A DNA stretch of 64,000 nt. Source: Meconema thalassinum. Its lineage: Eukaryota; Arthropoda; Insecta; Orthoptera; Tettigoniidae. The position numbers and the translations under genes are program-made. This document shows, piece after piece, positions 29,650 to 42,100 of this stretch (position 1 is the stretch's first letter; every line of letters starts with the position of its first letter). The stretch is taken from NCBI GenBank assembly GCA_946902985.2, contig OX336392.1:22294716-22358715 (forward strand). Direction: 5' to 3'. Under the pieces are notes generated by a model, which searched no databases, had not been told where the DNA came from, and saw only the letters and a program-made list of their open reading frames with translations.

Positions 29650-32606
29650 ACAACGCAAACGTGCCGGCCTTTGTGAGGAGGAGCAGGTCCAGAGGTTGCC
29701 AGCCGATGGGAACAGAAGGAGCTATTTCGGGATATTTGGTGTGGAGGTAAGACTCTAAGATTACTGCAGGTTAATTGCCAGAGTATAGGAAATACATTGA
29801 TTGAATTTTTGAATCTTGTAGAGGCATATTCTCCGGGCATTGTCATTGCTACTGAATCTTGGTTAAAAGAGGATATCAATAGTAACGAAATAATTCAAGG
29901 GACCTACGAAATGTATAGAAGGGATCGGGGGAAGCGAGGTGGTGGGCTATTTATTTGTGTGCGCAAAAATATAGCTAGTTTCTTAAAGTGGGCTGATACA
30001 GATTATGAAATGTTATGTGTACAAATCTCGAATAAAGGGAATAAATTCCCTCTTCAGGTGATAGGGGCGTATAGAGCACCGAAAGATAACTTTTCTCTCC
30101 TCGACACACTGTATGATAAAACATGTACGGGTAATGCTATGAAGAAGAACATAATAATTGCCGGAGATTTAAACCTCCCCAAAGTAGACTGGTCTGGTGA
30201 GTCAACTAGCTGTGGTCAAGCTCAGAGCGCTGCAAACAAATTCTTACGGGAGGGGGGATTTTCCCAAGTAGTTGACTTCCCAACTAGAGGCAATAATACC
30301 TTAGATGTTTATCTCGTAAGGCCTGTAGAGCTGTATATTAACTGTCTGAAAGTACCGGGAATTAGTGACAATTCTGGGGTTGAATTAAATATTAGATACG
30401 GTGACATTACAAAATTAGACTCGGATATAGCAAACAAAATCATATTCCAGTATCGCAGGGCGGATCAGGGTAAATTTCAGGGTTATTTGAATGAACTATT
30501 TGTAGTATGGGCATCGGAGGGAAATCACATTAATATCCTGTGGACTAACTTTTAGAAAATTTTAAGTAGCGCTATTGATAAATTTGTCCCATTTAAATTA
30601 CTGAAACAAAACCCAGATCCTGAGTATTACACACGGGAAATCAGGAGTCTTAAACGGAAAATTAGGAAATTATACAATAAAAGACATGATAGTGACAAGT
30701 ATATGTTGAAATTTAAGTCCTTATCAAGAGAGCTCGTCTTAAAAAAGAGGGCTGCTCATGACAATTATATGCAAGGTTTACTTGGTTCGGGAGGCGATGG
30801 GTGGAATCATTTCTACAGTTATGTTAGGAGAAGAAAGGGAAATTCAAATAATTTGTCTACGATAATATCCGGTGACGGTAAATTAATTACTGAGAAACAG
30901 GCCATTGCTAATGAATTAAATGTCTTTTACGGTAGTGTGTTCAATAAATCCAATAGCTGTGTATTGGACCTTAACGACGAATCAGGGGCTCCCCTTTTCC
31001 GAATAAACCAGTCAGCAATTGTAAAGCTAATACAAAAATTACGTTACAATATATCGAAGGGTCCTGATAATATTGTTAGTGAAGTACTTAAACTAGGAGG
31101 TAGGGCCGTGGCACAATACTTAGAGGTGATGTTCAATGTGTCCATAAACAATGCGCAAATCCCAGATGACTGGAAAAGAGCTACGGTAGTCCCAATATAT
31201 ATGGGAACTACAGGCCGGTTAGCCTTACGTCCATCGTTTGTAAACAGATGGAGCATCTCATTTGCGACTACTTGAGGGAACAGTGGGAAACATTATCATG
31301 GTTTAATGATAGGCAACATGGATTTCGGAAAGTTAGTCATGCGAGAGTCAGATGCTATCACTTTTTCAAGATATTAGCAGAATCGTTAGACAATGGAGTT
31401 TCAGTCTACGTCGTAGTTATAGACTTTGCGAAGGCATTTGATGTCGTACCACACGACATGCTACTCCATAAATTAGCTTCAACGAAGATTGATAGAAGAG
31501 TAATTTTGTGGATCCAAGAATTTTTGACGGGTTGTTCCCTGAAAGAAAAAGTCGAAGGCCTATTCTCGGATGAAATTACCGTAACGTCGGGTATCTCTCA
31601 GGGCAGCGTAATAGGAACTTCATTATTTTTGGCGTTTATAAATGACTTACCAAATGGAATTCGTAGTGATTGTCGATTGTTTGCGGATGATTGTGTAATA
31701 TATCGAAAGATACATGACTCGCAAGACAACGCAGTACTTCAAGACGACCTGAACCTGGTCTATAAGTGGGCGATTGAAAATAAAATGAAAATAAACACAA
31801 TAAAATGTAGTCTCATAAAAATAGGGAAAGGGCGGAGGCAGGATTTTCAATATAATATTGGCTTGTAGAAGAAGATTCTTGCAAATATTTGGGCGTTCAC
31901 GTAAGGAATGATATGAAATGGAGTAGTCATGTAGGATATGTAGTTTCTAAAGCTTACAAATACCTGCACTTTGTTATGAGGGTATTAAAAGGAAGTAGTA
32001 CCTCTGCTAAAGAATTAGGATATTTGTCACTTGAAAGGCCTATTCTGGAATACGGCTCGGCGGTTTGGGATCCATATCAAGTAGGGCTCATCAATGAGTT
32101 GGAAAAGGTACACAGAAAGGCCGCTAGATTTGTGCTCAGTGACTTTAATCCCCGGAGCAGTGTGAGCGGTATGTTGAAAATTTGGGTGGGAATCACTTGA
32201 GGCTAGGAGGATGAAATCTAGACTCTGCGCTATGTACAACACGTATACAAATCAACCAGCATGGGGTGAGCTTAGCAAACGATTGGGAAAGCCCACTTAC
32301 ATGGGTAGGAGCGATCATCCTTTCAAAGTTAAGGGTCGACCACAGCAAACAAATTATGGTAAATATTCTTTCGTTAACCGGGCCATTGATAACTGGAGCT
32401 CTCTACCTGCCGCAGTCTTAGAGCCTTTTCCCAAACATATAGGTGTGTTTAAGAAAAGACTGACTATTTGTGTAAATACTCCAGTTTAATTGTTAATTGT
32501 TATTGAAGTGTTATATATAATTATGTATTTGTTATGTATACCCAATTTGCCACCGGGGGACACACCCCCAATTGCAAATAAATAAATGAATGAATGAATG
32601 AATGAA
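29650..32606 (+). mobile_element. CR1/Jockey-like LINE, nearly full coding length
   Basis: Covers endonuclease and reverse transcriptase, followed by a short 3' UTR ('ccaccgggggacacaccccc') and a tail of AAAT and AATG units. The clade assignment is from motif style only. It follows directly on the older LINE ending near 29640. Confidence 0.75.
29753..32489 (+). pseudogene. LINE ORF2: APE endonuclease plus reverse transcriptase, dead
   Basis: Endonuclease: LQVNCQSIGN near 29770, ATESWLKEDI, GGGLFICVRK, and GDLNLPKVDWSGES (catalytic GD-N motif). One TAG stop at 30553-30555 separates it from the linker. RT: NISKGPDNI, then a frameshift near 31200 before NYRPVSLTS; VIDFAKAFDVVPHDML (motif A), ISQGSVIGTSLF (motif B), RLFADDCVIY (motif C, catalytic Asp pair intact). 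Further shifts near 31865 and at an A-run near 32176; the C-terminal part runs to 32489. Few lesions suggest a fairly recent loss of activity. Confidence 0.88.
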
Positions 32607-34179
32607 AAACGCAAATGCACTCGCAAACGCGAACGGAAAAGGAAAAGGAAAAATACAAATTCACAAACCAACAACTTATTCTTTCCCATAAAATGTCTGA
32701 TTAAACATGGAAGTTACTCTTTAAGACAGTATTCCCAAGACGAAGACGTTAGTATGCATTATGCACGTTATGTATGGCCGAGCGCCTGCGGGCAAGATGT
32801 TGTTTTCTGGACAGGCTCGGAACTTTTATACGGGGCACGAGAATATTAAGCACTGTACTGTTGTTCCATATTCAAACTTGCACTATTACACATACATGTA
32901 AATGTTAGTCATAAGCATCGACCTTCCCCTTTCTTCATAATACAGACATGATTTCATACTTCTCATGCAAAACAGTTCAAGTAATTGTGCAGGGAAAAGG
33001 GACCTTGTTGCTAAACGAGATACTAATGTAAATATGTGTCAACATTCAAGTTAATATTTACGTTACAGACAGGGGACAGGGAGACAGAGAGATGCTGGTT
33101 TTCATTTTAGAAGTATTGAGTAATTTAAACCTGGAATAATGAGGCATTTAATATTCGTTCCGACTGTCTTTGTACATATCATCCTCCCTATTTTATTCTG
33201 CTAAGGTCCCATTCCGGTTTTGTACCGAAAATAAGGTCCTGTTAACAGCAACCTACACATATGGGGTACCTACAGGTTCCGCATAACCCCATGTGTGCCC
33301 GAAACGCACTCACTTCCTCTTTAAATGCCTCACAATTAAATACATACCTTACAAATGTACATTTACAATGGGAACACCGTAACCTGGAGAGCCTGCCGCT
33401 AGAGCGCAGGGCAGCGTGACGGCGGTAGCCATCTGGGGGGAGCGCGGCGTACTGCTAGCTGAGTAGTCTCTCAATAGATGGCTCCGGTGTGGTCTCGCCA
33501 AGACTTTCTCTAGGGTTCAATCCTTTGCAAATGTAAAAATTGCTGTAGAAGAAACTCCCGAGCAAACAATAACCGATGAATTCGTTGTAACATTGAATAT
33601 TGTCTTCAAAGAGGTGCTGTGACAACAATAAATACATTTCTTCAATATTTAAAACTTCGTTCTCCCACTTTCTTCCATACTACCCCATAAACCTACATTC
33701 ACGTTGCGAAAGCTAGTATATATTAGCATATATTATTTCATTAGTTTAGATCCCTCCTGTGGCGCTCACAAGCGACCGATCGTGACAAATGAGCATTCAA
33801 ATGAAAGAGAATAGACATTAGTAGTGACGAATTGCACTCAAATTTCATAAATATCTATAATGTCTTAAAAAAATGACTTCTAAAGAAATGTACAAAGTGA
33901 TCGATTTGCATATACTATTGCTGTAGGAAAATACGCTCCATTATTGGTGTCCACTTCACAATTTTCCCGCTGTGACGCCTGTTTCATGTCATTTTAACAT
34001 TCTGAGGTCTTTCCTTTATCATTTTGCATGGATTTCAAATATCGAATAACCGGTTAGTCCTATGATGATCCAATTTTCAGCGATTGCCTTCGTAAGTTAG
34101 GGAACGTAGAACTTGGAATTCTAACTGAAATGTAAATAGTGTTCAATAATCATTTGGTTGAAATAAAAACATAACAACC
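32607..34179. other. No gene seen; possible solo-LTR-like stretch near 33290-33660
   Basis: 32607-33280 shows nothing I can assign. 33380-33660 is GC-richer, followed by an AATAAA at 33630, reminiscent of a solo LTR, but no matching second LTR or target duplication was found. Confidence 0.3.
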
Positions 34180-34262
34180 TTTCTCCTTAAGTCTCTCATT
34201 ATAAACCTATTGGGGAAAGTGTGGTTTATGAACATGCGAGATTTCTTGCACGGGTTCGCTAG
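34180..34262 (+). mobile_element. Helitron-like 3' terminus
   Basis: Matches 1366-1448 almost base for base ('acctattggggaaagtg'), with hairpin TGCGAGA/TCTTGCA at 34235-34250 and CTAG at 34259-34262 followed by T. Confidence 0.65.
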
Positions 34263-34424
34263 TCATTTAAAATTTCTCTACCAGCCACCAGAAATAAAAG
34301 CGGCACCATTAAACATGTGAGGTGCTTCCTTACGAATTCTTACCTACGCCTGTGTAGCGATGGGAGTCATTTTATGTTTTACCCTTGTATACCTAAACAT
34401 GTTTTGTATCTCACTACAATTTTT

Positions 34425-34530
34425 GAAGTGAAATACCATATCCTGTGGTTCGGATTCCACGTTAAAAGGAGGTCCCGTGGCCCATGATCGCGAGATTAAC
34501 GGTCACGTTATACTACAAGCTTCCTTTCCC
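34425..34530 (+). mobile_element. SINE family E, body fragment
   Basis: Matches 27075-27175 without the tRNA head. Confidence 0.6.
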
Positions 34531-35696
34531 TATCTCACTTCAAAGATACATTTATGTTTGACCCTAACGACATAGATGCGGCAATTGAAAATATGAATCT
34601 AAATCTAAAGAGGATCAGCCGCTATGCAACTGAAAATTCTCTTGCCATCAACCCAATTAAAACACAAGCTATCATAATAGGGCAGACTAAATTGCTTTTC
34701 CATTTACACAGTAGACCGCTATCTTTAATTCAACTTAATGGTGTTGCTATCCCGTACTCTAAATCGGTAAAAAGTCTTGGAGTCACACTAAATGAAACTT
34801 TGAATTGGGATGGGCACGTTACTAATACATGCAGGAAAGTTTACTCGTCACTTCATCCACTTAAGATTCACCAGTCCGTTCTACCCCGTAACTTGAAAAT
34901 AAAACTCGTCCAAACCTTGATACTCCCAATATTTAACTACTGTGATGTTGTATTAGTAGATGCTACCGGTGAACAAAACAAGAAACTTCAGAGAGCTTTA
35001 AATTCCTGCATTAGGTTTATTTTCTCCTTGAAATTTTCCTCACACGTGTCTCCTTTTTATGATATACTTTCCTGGCTAAAAGTAGAACAACAAATAAACC
35101 TGCACATATGTACCCTCATCTATCGACTTCTCAATGAAAGTACTCCTCACTATCTCTCTTGTAATTTTCGTTTTCTTTCTTCCTTTCATGATCGTCACAT
35201 GCGATCTGGATCTATAATTGCAATTCCTCTACATCATTCTTCTGCCTTCAGCAACTCATTCCTCGTGTCGGGAACTAGAATTTGGAATAACTGTCCTCGT
35301 GACGTCAGAAATTTTACATCCCTAACAACTTTCAAACGTGCATGTAAAGATTTCCTCTTGAATTCGTAGGCCAACTAGAACAATTTGTGTATGAATGTGT
35401 GAGTGAATGACCATAGTATAATTTTGTTAAAAATGTATGTCATTTAAATTATATAGCTTAGTTAATATCACGCAGTCGCCAATTTAATTTAATTTAATTT
35501 AATTTTTATTCTATTTTATTTTATTTTATTTTATTTTATTCTAGTATTTAAGGTTTTCCTAGTATTTAAGTTTGGTAGGTTAAGAATAACATATGTGAGT
35601 ATTCATGTAAGTTGCACTGTGTGTGGTTAAGTGTAAGAGAGGGCCTAGAGCCCTAACTTCGCCACAATAAAGGCACCAATAAATAAATAAATAAAT
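34531..35696 (+). mobile_element. 5'-truncated LINE with (AATA)n tail
   Basis: Contains the C-terminal reading frame, a 3' UTR with T-rich ATTTT arrays at 35480-35540, 'aataaaggcacc' and an (AATA)n tail near 35680. Confidence 0.75.
34554..35369 (+). CDS. LINE reverse transcriptase C-terminal remnant (open, 271 codons)
   Basis: The frame begins just after where the catalytic YADD block would be (FDPNDIDAAIENMN), continues with NPIKTQAIIIG, YSKSVKSLGVTLNETLNWDGH (RT thumb region), LPIFNYCDVVL and SGTRIWNNCPRDVRN, and stops at 35369. It lacks endonuclease and catalytic RT motifs, so it has no enzyme activity. The long intact frame points to a young insertion. Jockey/CR1-type by motif style. Confidence 0.75.
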   Translation: MFDPNDIDAAIENMNLNLKRISRYATENSLAINPIKTQAIIIGQTKLLFHLHSRPLSLIQLNGVAIPYSKSVKSLGVTLNETLNWDGHVTNTCRKVYSSLHPLKIHQSVLPRNLKIKLVQTLILPIFNYCDVVLVDATGEQNKKLQRALNSCIRFIFSLKFSSHVSPFYDILSWLKVEQQINLHICTLIYRLLNESTPHYLSCNFRFLSSFHDRHMRSGSIIAIPLHHSSAFSNSFLVSGTRIWNNCPRDVRNFTSLTTFKRACKDFLLNS

Positions 35697-36200
35697 AACT
35701 ATTATGTGTCAGAAAACTGTATCATAATGAGGCTCATTATAACACTATTTTTCATTATGAAACAGTTTCTCTCACCGATCAGAGCTCAAGAAACAGCTGT
35801 GTGACCAATTAGATAAGGATACCTTCGCGCATGCGCTCAAAATCGAACATGTCTATATAAATTACCGAAATCGCACCGTCCATTTGTTTGCGTAAATAAA
35901 CTGGTGAATATGAGACAAGAAATGGCACTGTACCTTAATATCCCCAAAATCAATTTCTACACAGCGCGTGGTTTTGAAACGACTTCGGTGACAGTTTTAC
36001 TGAATACTGGAGCACAATCTGAACATATGGCATTGAAGCACACTGAGCGCATGCGTCGGTTGTCCAGAGAGCTTGGAGAACAGAGATATACTACCCACCG
36101 CAGAACCCGATCACAACATTCTAGTGACTGAACAGATGTTTATGAATATTTATGTTAAAACATATAATAAAGTTATAATTATCGTCGAACATAAACAGTC
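35697..36200 (+). repeat. Family G repeat with TATA box and 73-codon frame, copy 1
   Basis: Begins 'gtgtcagaaaactgtatc', has TATATAA at 35854-35860 and an open frame from ATG 35910 to 36131. The copy on the minus strand at 44676-45195 keeps both TATA and frame. The two frames differ at 17 of 73 residues with only two or three silent changes, so coding constraint is unlikely. Confidence 0.6.
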
Positions 36201-36202
36201 GT

Positions 36203-36322
36203 ATGCAACTCGCCTATAATGGTAATTAAGACACTCGTATGGAAATTATAAAACTGGCATACGCTCGTTTTATAAAAATACTCGTGTCTTAATTATAGCC
36301 ATTATAGGCTCATTGCATAATG
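36203..36322. mobile_element. Hairpin MITE, copy 1
   Basis: Inverted arms of about 40 bp: 'gcctataatggtaattaag' near 36212 against 'cttaattatagccattatag' near 36288. Shares arms with 44138-44256. Confidence 0.7.
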
Positions 36323-36947
36323 TACTATTATTATACCGCATTTCAGAGGCTTGCCTTTTACGGTCTGTTCAGTTATGTTTAGTTAACGTAATCACTTTGA
36401 CTTTGGGGACATGTTTAATGTCTATTTACTAAGTATGAAAGGCCATTTAGTGAGGAAATTTTGCTCTGTGAAGATGGAGATGATATTTACTTCAGACGCA
36501 CTGTTTTGTGCGTATGCTTGGTTTCCAGAAGTGGCTTTAAGTCCCTAAACGCAGGTCCTGGGCGAGATCGCTGCCGCGATACGAGGCGCTATTGAATGCT
36601 GTTATCTCCCAAACACGATTGACCGTGTGCTCCAGTTCTCACGCCACGCCTGAATGTCGCCCTTCCCGCCGCACAGCGCAGGGGGACGGGTCATCTAACG
36701 CAGCTTTATGGCCGCTATATCTAATTAAACCCTGTACAAAACTGCTTTATACCATATAACCTTACAAAAGCCTATATACGTCATAAAAGGGATTTAATCA
36801 GTAACAAACGAACGAACAAACAAACAAACAAACAAACAAACAAACGATAACGTTCAAGTCTATTTCTATTCTCGGGATTTTCTAAAGTTAAGGTCGATCC
36901 CTAACTTAATTGTTAATAACTTATTTATTCGTCATTTGTTGTTGTTT
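36323..36947. other. No gene seen; (AAAC)n at 36808-36846
   Basis: A GC-richer patch at 36560-36720 is unassigned; then an (AAAC)n microsatellite. Confidence 0.4.
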
Positions 36948-37660
36948 AGCGGCTTCGGTAGAGTAGTAGGTAGCATGCTGAACTGCTCCGCCCAAGATCG
37001 CGGGTTCAAACCCGGCCGAAGTCTTCCTTCGGAGGGCAAGTAAAGCTGGCGGGCCCTTGTCATAGATGGGTGAGTGATTATCGTGTCGGATTACTAACCC
37101 CCCAAGCTTGCAGGTTCGCTCCTGGCCGTAGTAAGTGATTTTTGAAAGGCGGCAAAGATCACGATACGCAAATCATACGTCTTTGGCATGTTAAAGAACC
37201 CATTTGAATTCAGTAGGCCGTGTTCATAATGGCAAATTACATCTCGGGATTTTCCGCCAACACAATAGTTCCTCTTTTCTCTACTAGAAAGTGCTTCAAG
37301 GAACAACAAAATTCGACATGCAAGCTGCCCTCTGGGTGTCAAATAACAAAGCTTGCACCCGGCATCCGAGGCCATACGATATTATTATTATGCCAAGTAA
37401 AAGATCCTTCCACTAACTAAGCTTGTTTGAAGATACATTTCTAGGTTAGATTTCGTTGTAACACTCGATCAAAGTTCCAACGTTCACCACTAGGTGTCAG
37501 TGACATCTGGTAGTGAAAGTTGGAACTACTTGAAATAGAACGGAACTTGTAGCTCACTCCATGGGTGACCGCATTGAAGCAACTACAGATTCTGGCGAGC
37601 CAAACATGTCCTCGGACACTCCCGGCACTAGAAGCCATAAGATAAATAAATAAATAATTA
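36948..37660 (+). mobile_element. SINE family A, split by SINE C
   Basis: Head 'ggcttcggtagagtagtagg' with B box 'gggttcaaacccgg'. The body is interrupted at about 37070 and resumes at about 37393 ('aagtaaaagatccttcc'), ending in an (AATA)n tail. Confidence 0.8.
37070..37393 (+). mobile_element. SINE family C nested in SINE A
   Basis: Head 'tgggtgagtgattatcgtg', body 'tttgaaaggcggcaaa', end 'ccatacgatattattatt'. Younger than the SINE A copy it interrupts. Confidence 0.8.
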
Positions 37661-37664
37661 AATA

Positions 37665-38020
37665 AATAAATAAATAAAATGCTGTTGGACATCGTGGTCA
37701 CTTAGCCCCATGTATTTGGGTGTATAGAGTTTGCCTGATGTGTGTTATTGAGGTGTCTGTACTAGTGTGTGTATTTGTAATTACGATGAGGATTGGGAAG
37801 GAGGCGCGGTGGCCTTAAGCTAGAAAATGTCTAGCTTTTGCCTGGAATAGAAGTAAGAAACGACGGGAAGACACTTCAAGAATGGCTGAGGAGGGAATCG
37901 AACCTATCACTTCTCAGGCTGTGTATACCCCGTTTCAGCCCTCAGACCAGATTTAAATTCCTTGGCAGAGTCGGGAATCAAACCTGGATCTCCGGGGTAA
38001 TAGCCAAGATTACTAGCCGT
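37665..38020 (-). mobile_element. SINE family B
   Basis: Parallels 3765-4165: 'catcgtggtcacttagcc', 'tgtgttattg' and the reversed B box 'ggaatcaaacctgg'. Confidence 0.75.
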
Positions 38021-38029
38021 GGACACGTA

Positions 38030-38375
38030 AAAAGGAGGTCCATTAATATTATCGTATGACCTCGGGTGCCGGGTGCATGCTTTGTTATTTGACACCCAGA
38101 GGGCAGCTTGGATGACGAACTTTGTTGTTCCTTGAATCACTACGAAAGTCAAGGAGGTTATATATCTTAGCTCCTTGACACTATAGCGCTTTCTAGTAGA
38201 GAAAAGAGGAACTATTGTGTTGGCGGAAAATCCCGATATTTATTTTGCCATTATGAACACGGCCTACTGAATTCAAATGGGTTCTTTAACATGCCACCTA
38301 CGTATGATTTGCGGCCACCTTTCAAAAAATCACTCACCACGGCCAGGAGCGAACCTGCACGCTCGGGGCTGTTTT
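38030..38375 (-). mobile_element. SINE family C
   Basis: Reverse complement of the 46643-47022 type, including 'gacacccagagggcagc' and 'ttggcggaaaatcccg'. Confidence 0.75.
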
Positions 38376-38394
38376 TTCTTCTTTTTTTTTAGCG

Positions 38395-38760
38395 TATAGC
38401 TTTGACTGCCGGGAGTGTTCGAGGATAAGTTCGGCTCGCCAGACCCCAGAGTTTGTAGCTGCTTCTATGCGGAAACCCTTGGGGTGAGCTACAAGTACCA
38501 TCGCGTGGTGTCTGGGGAGGAAAGTGTGTTTGTAAGGATGAGGAATTGGAAGGGACCAACCCCAGCATTTGCCTGGAAGGAAGATGGGAAACTACAGAAG
38601 ACCATCGTCAAGGTTGCCGGCGGGGGGATTGATACCTCCTCGCGTCCCGAATGTGAGCGACTGCCTGCAGCCACGCCGTAACGACCACGGATAACTCACT
38701 CGGTTTGGGGATGGTAATCCGACACGATAACCACTCATCCACCATGACAAGCTACTGTAG
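38395..38760 (-). mobile_element. Mosaic of SINE A, B and C pieces
   Basis: 38395-38470 is the 3' part of SINE A ('tgccgggagtgttcgagg'); 38545-38690 is SINE B-like ('gcatttgcctggaagg'); 38700-38755 is the head of SINE C ('acacgataaccactcatcc'). Confidence 0.6.
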
Positions 38761-38988
38761 GAGGTCCCATGACTTATGGACTACGGGGTCATTATCTCTG
38801 TACGCCCCGGTAATCGCAGTAAACTATGGCGGCATTTGGCTGGTCGGGTGCGGAGCGAGTGGACCTCGCAATACCCCACTCCGCTGACTCATATCGTTAG
38901 TTCACACGTTTTTTCATTCATATGTACGTGTATCTGCAAAGTGTAGACGTTAGTGTTGCACGTTTAGTGAGTATTGTGATTGTTGGTC

Positions 38989-39105
38989 ATGCCTACACAC
39001 CAATTCACATTGCGCGAACGTGTGTATATCCATAATTCGTATATGAGAAGCAGAAAGTCTTGTTCTGAAACAAGACGAAAATTTCAAATCAGTTTCCAGG
39101 AAGAC
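38989..39105 (+). pseudogene. Mariner-type transposase HTH fragment
   Basis: Reads TLRERVYIHNSYMRSRKSCS then ETRRKFQISFQ, like the helix-turn-helix region (DUF4817 type) found at the start of mariner-related insect transposases. The frame then runs into unrelated sequence. No catalytic domain follows. Confidence 0.6.
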
Positions 39106-42100
39106 AAGAGTTTAGTGCTTTTTAGTCGGTCAACACGAATGTACCCAAAACAGCTGGGTTATGCCATAATCATGAAATAAATTACATGTGATTAAAAAAT
39201 ACACTAGGATGACCAGTCAAGCGATCATCATCAGATCCATTACACTTCGGCTATAAAATCAATGTTTGAAAATACAGGTGAAAATATTTACAATATTGTG
39301 CCCGTCAGAGGAGCTGTCAGGGTTGCCAACAACCGAAATGACATCCTAAACATCTCACATGCCGGACCCATGTGCCTAGAGGATCAGGTGAATTTCCTAA
39401 AGGCCATAGCGGCACGAGAACTATGATCCAAGGGATCCGTGGTAACATGGTGGCTAAAGGACATAGTCGGCCCAAGAAAATACACCTCAAAAAGCTAGAC
39501 TGAGAAAAGAAACATCCAGACTTATGTAAAACTTGTAAAAATATTTATTTTAAAATATGCAAACACCTATCCTAGTTCGGAGGGTTTTCATCGGCTAATC
39601 CGCAAACTAATAAATAAAGAAAAATAAAGAACAGGCCCCTACCTGTAAACTACGGTAAACCCTCACGAAAGATCTAATTTACAAAGATAAGCAACAACAG
39701 CAACGCTAGGAAAATGGTACGACAAGTAACCTTAAGTCAGGTTACAAATATTAAGCTAATAACGGAATTAACATTTAACAGGGTGGCAAGAACAAATCTA
39801 AGTTACGATGATACCATTTCCTTACTTACATTTAACATTAATCAATTTAGCTAAGTCCTGACAATTTATACAAAATTTACGGGGATGACGTCCGTAAGAC
39901 AAAACAATTACACCAAAGCTACATGACAAGCCATAAAAAACATTAAATGCACCCTTATGAACTAAGTGCTCATCAGCACAGCAAGGTAAACATTGGGATT
40001 TATACAGTACAATAATGAATAAAACAACAAGACCATAAACTGTTATATTCCTGCCTACACCTTGGATTACTCTTCGTAAACCAGTGTCATCTGAGTGTAT
40101 CATTTAGGTTGGTGCCTGCGTAGTTAAAACTACGACTTATGTCGCATGAGGGTCAAGCTCCACCAGCTACGAACTAAAGATTGAGCAACACTCCATCGAT
40201 CAAAAATAGTGACATCTGTCCTAGATTATTTACATAAGGAAATGTAAACATCAGCAAGGCGTCGGTCAGCAGGTCCAAAATGCAAATAGCAACAAACAAT
40301 TAGTTATTAGTTTGTTTATAATAATTATGCGCTTGATTATTAATTTGTCGGTTTAATTTATCGTTGGTTTATGGCGAATAGTGCTGACATTCCTGAATAC
40401 CTTGGGGTCAGCAGTAGCGTCTCGTGCGAGATCAAATCTCTGCTGTCACATCGACATAAAGTCGGAAACACTGCCATCGAGCTCCAAACGCTCGGACAAA
40501 AATAACACAAGTTATTAGTGGCTCGCGGCTCACATAAATAACCTTGGGCAGGCCTGGCAAACACATCAGTTACATCCCACAAATACCTAGTCTACAGAAC
40601 GAAGTCTGGACACAGTGCATTATACGCACTGAAATACATGAATAGCCTCTAACAAGGGCGTCTGCAACTTGCCTCACCATAACAATAAACCTCAACATAA
40701 TATGTAATTACACTCTCAAACAGTGTCAAATGGTATTCGCTGTTGTAGTGAATGAAGCGTGTGGCGTTCGCCAATAATTCATCATAACAGAAAACATGTG
40801 ATTGTCACAAAATGGCTGCCTAGACCTTGACCTACAAATGAAATACAAAAGCAAACAGTAAATAATGCCTCAAGCATTTGTCAAAGGTCTGATAAATCTG
40901 TCTCACATATGAGTGTGCTCTCGTTGCATGCTGGGAAACTACATCACCTGTCCGTGACATTGAGCTCTTAACTTACAACACAATAGACTGAGTCCTCTCC
41001 AAAGAAAGCCCAGTATATCACTTCAAATATAACAAATATAAAGCTTAAAAGCATGCCCTAAAAATATACACAAAGACGTAGCATGTCTTTCAAATCAAAG
41101 AAAAGTAAAAGATAGTAATAACACTCATTCTGAATGTCTTTGCAATCTGCAGATATGTCACTTCATAACTGCTCTGTATTTAATAACCAAAGAACGTGTG
41201 TCTGAACACCTGACACAAATAAACACAATAAAAGGCGCAAAATCTCACATTCGCTGAGTTTACTAATGATACGATGAATACAGGGTTCGATGCTCTACTG
41301 CATTGAAATTTTACTTCCCTGACTATGTTCTACACTTGAACAGGATGACTTCAAAGCTCATCTTAATGAAAGATAATAGTAAATTTACATAATTGATAGT
41401 TTCTGTTGACTATCAACCGATACGAACTTATCTAGCGAAATCAGTGGCGTGACAAACATTTAAATAAATGGGGTGTTATAAAATAACACTTGACCATGAC
41501 GTCCAATCGCCATGTCAAAGAAAGCTATACACAAAATCACCCATATCACGGTTGAACAAAGTAGTACACAAGACTACAGTCACGTTTAGTAGCGAATAGA
41601 CTCGACATCTTAGCGATGTCCACCTGAATGAACAGAGCTCAATCACTGGGTGTCTCACAATCACTGAAAGTGAATGACAAAAATTAGTGCGAACATTACA
41701 AACCCTACCTAATGGCTCGTCAAGAAGTTCGGTTGATTCTACAATCTACTCTAATCTAAGCTACCACAAAAGAACCTTACATGGAAAAGAATAGACAGAC
41801 TCACAAGATTCGGACGTCTACATCTCGCTCATTCCAACGAATTGAGTGATACGAATCATCCACTGGCTTCTGGACAAGGGTTGTCCAAACTACGCCTCCA
41901 TCATAGGCCTTATGCGTGACCATGGTCTTAATTCGTCCTCGTTGTTGATGTCGTGATGTCGTCAGACTCCTTCCCATCATGGTAGCGGTCATATTCCTCG
42001 GTTTGGCACGTTCATCTCCTACTCGTGCGATATTCCTGGATCTTCTGTCATGCTGTAGTTCCAAAGAACATCTCCTTCACATCATTCCCATCGATGATAA

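Noticed and set aside
33290..33660. Solo LTR of an LTR retrotransposon
   Set aside because: No matching second LTR, no convincing TG...CA ends or target duplication; only a GC-richer patch followed by AATAAA.
35910..36131. 73-codon frame with TATA box in family G as a conserved small gene
   Set aside because: The second copy (44742-44963) differs at 17 residues with only two or three silent changes, the opposite of coding constraint; the third copy has lost the frame.
41801..42064. 87-codon minus-strand frame
   Set aside because: No recognisable motif and isolated in non-coding sequence.
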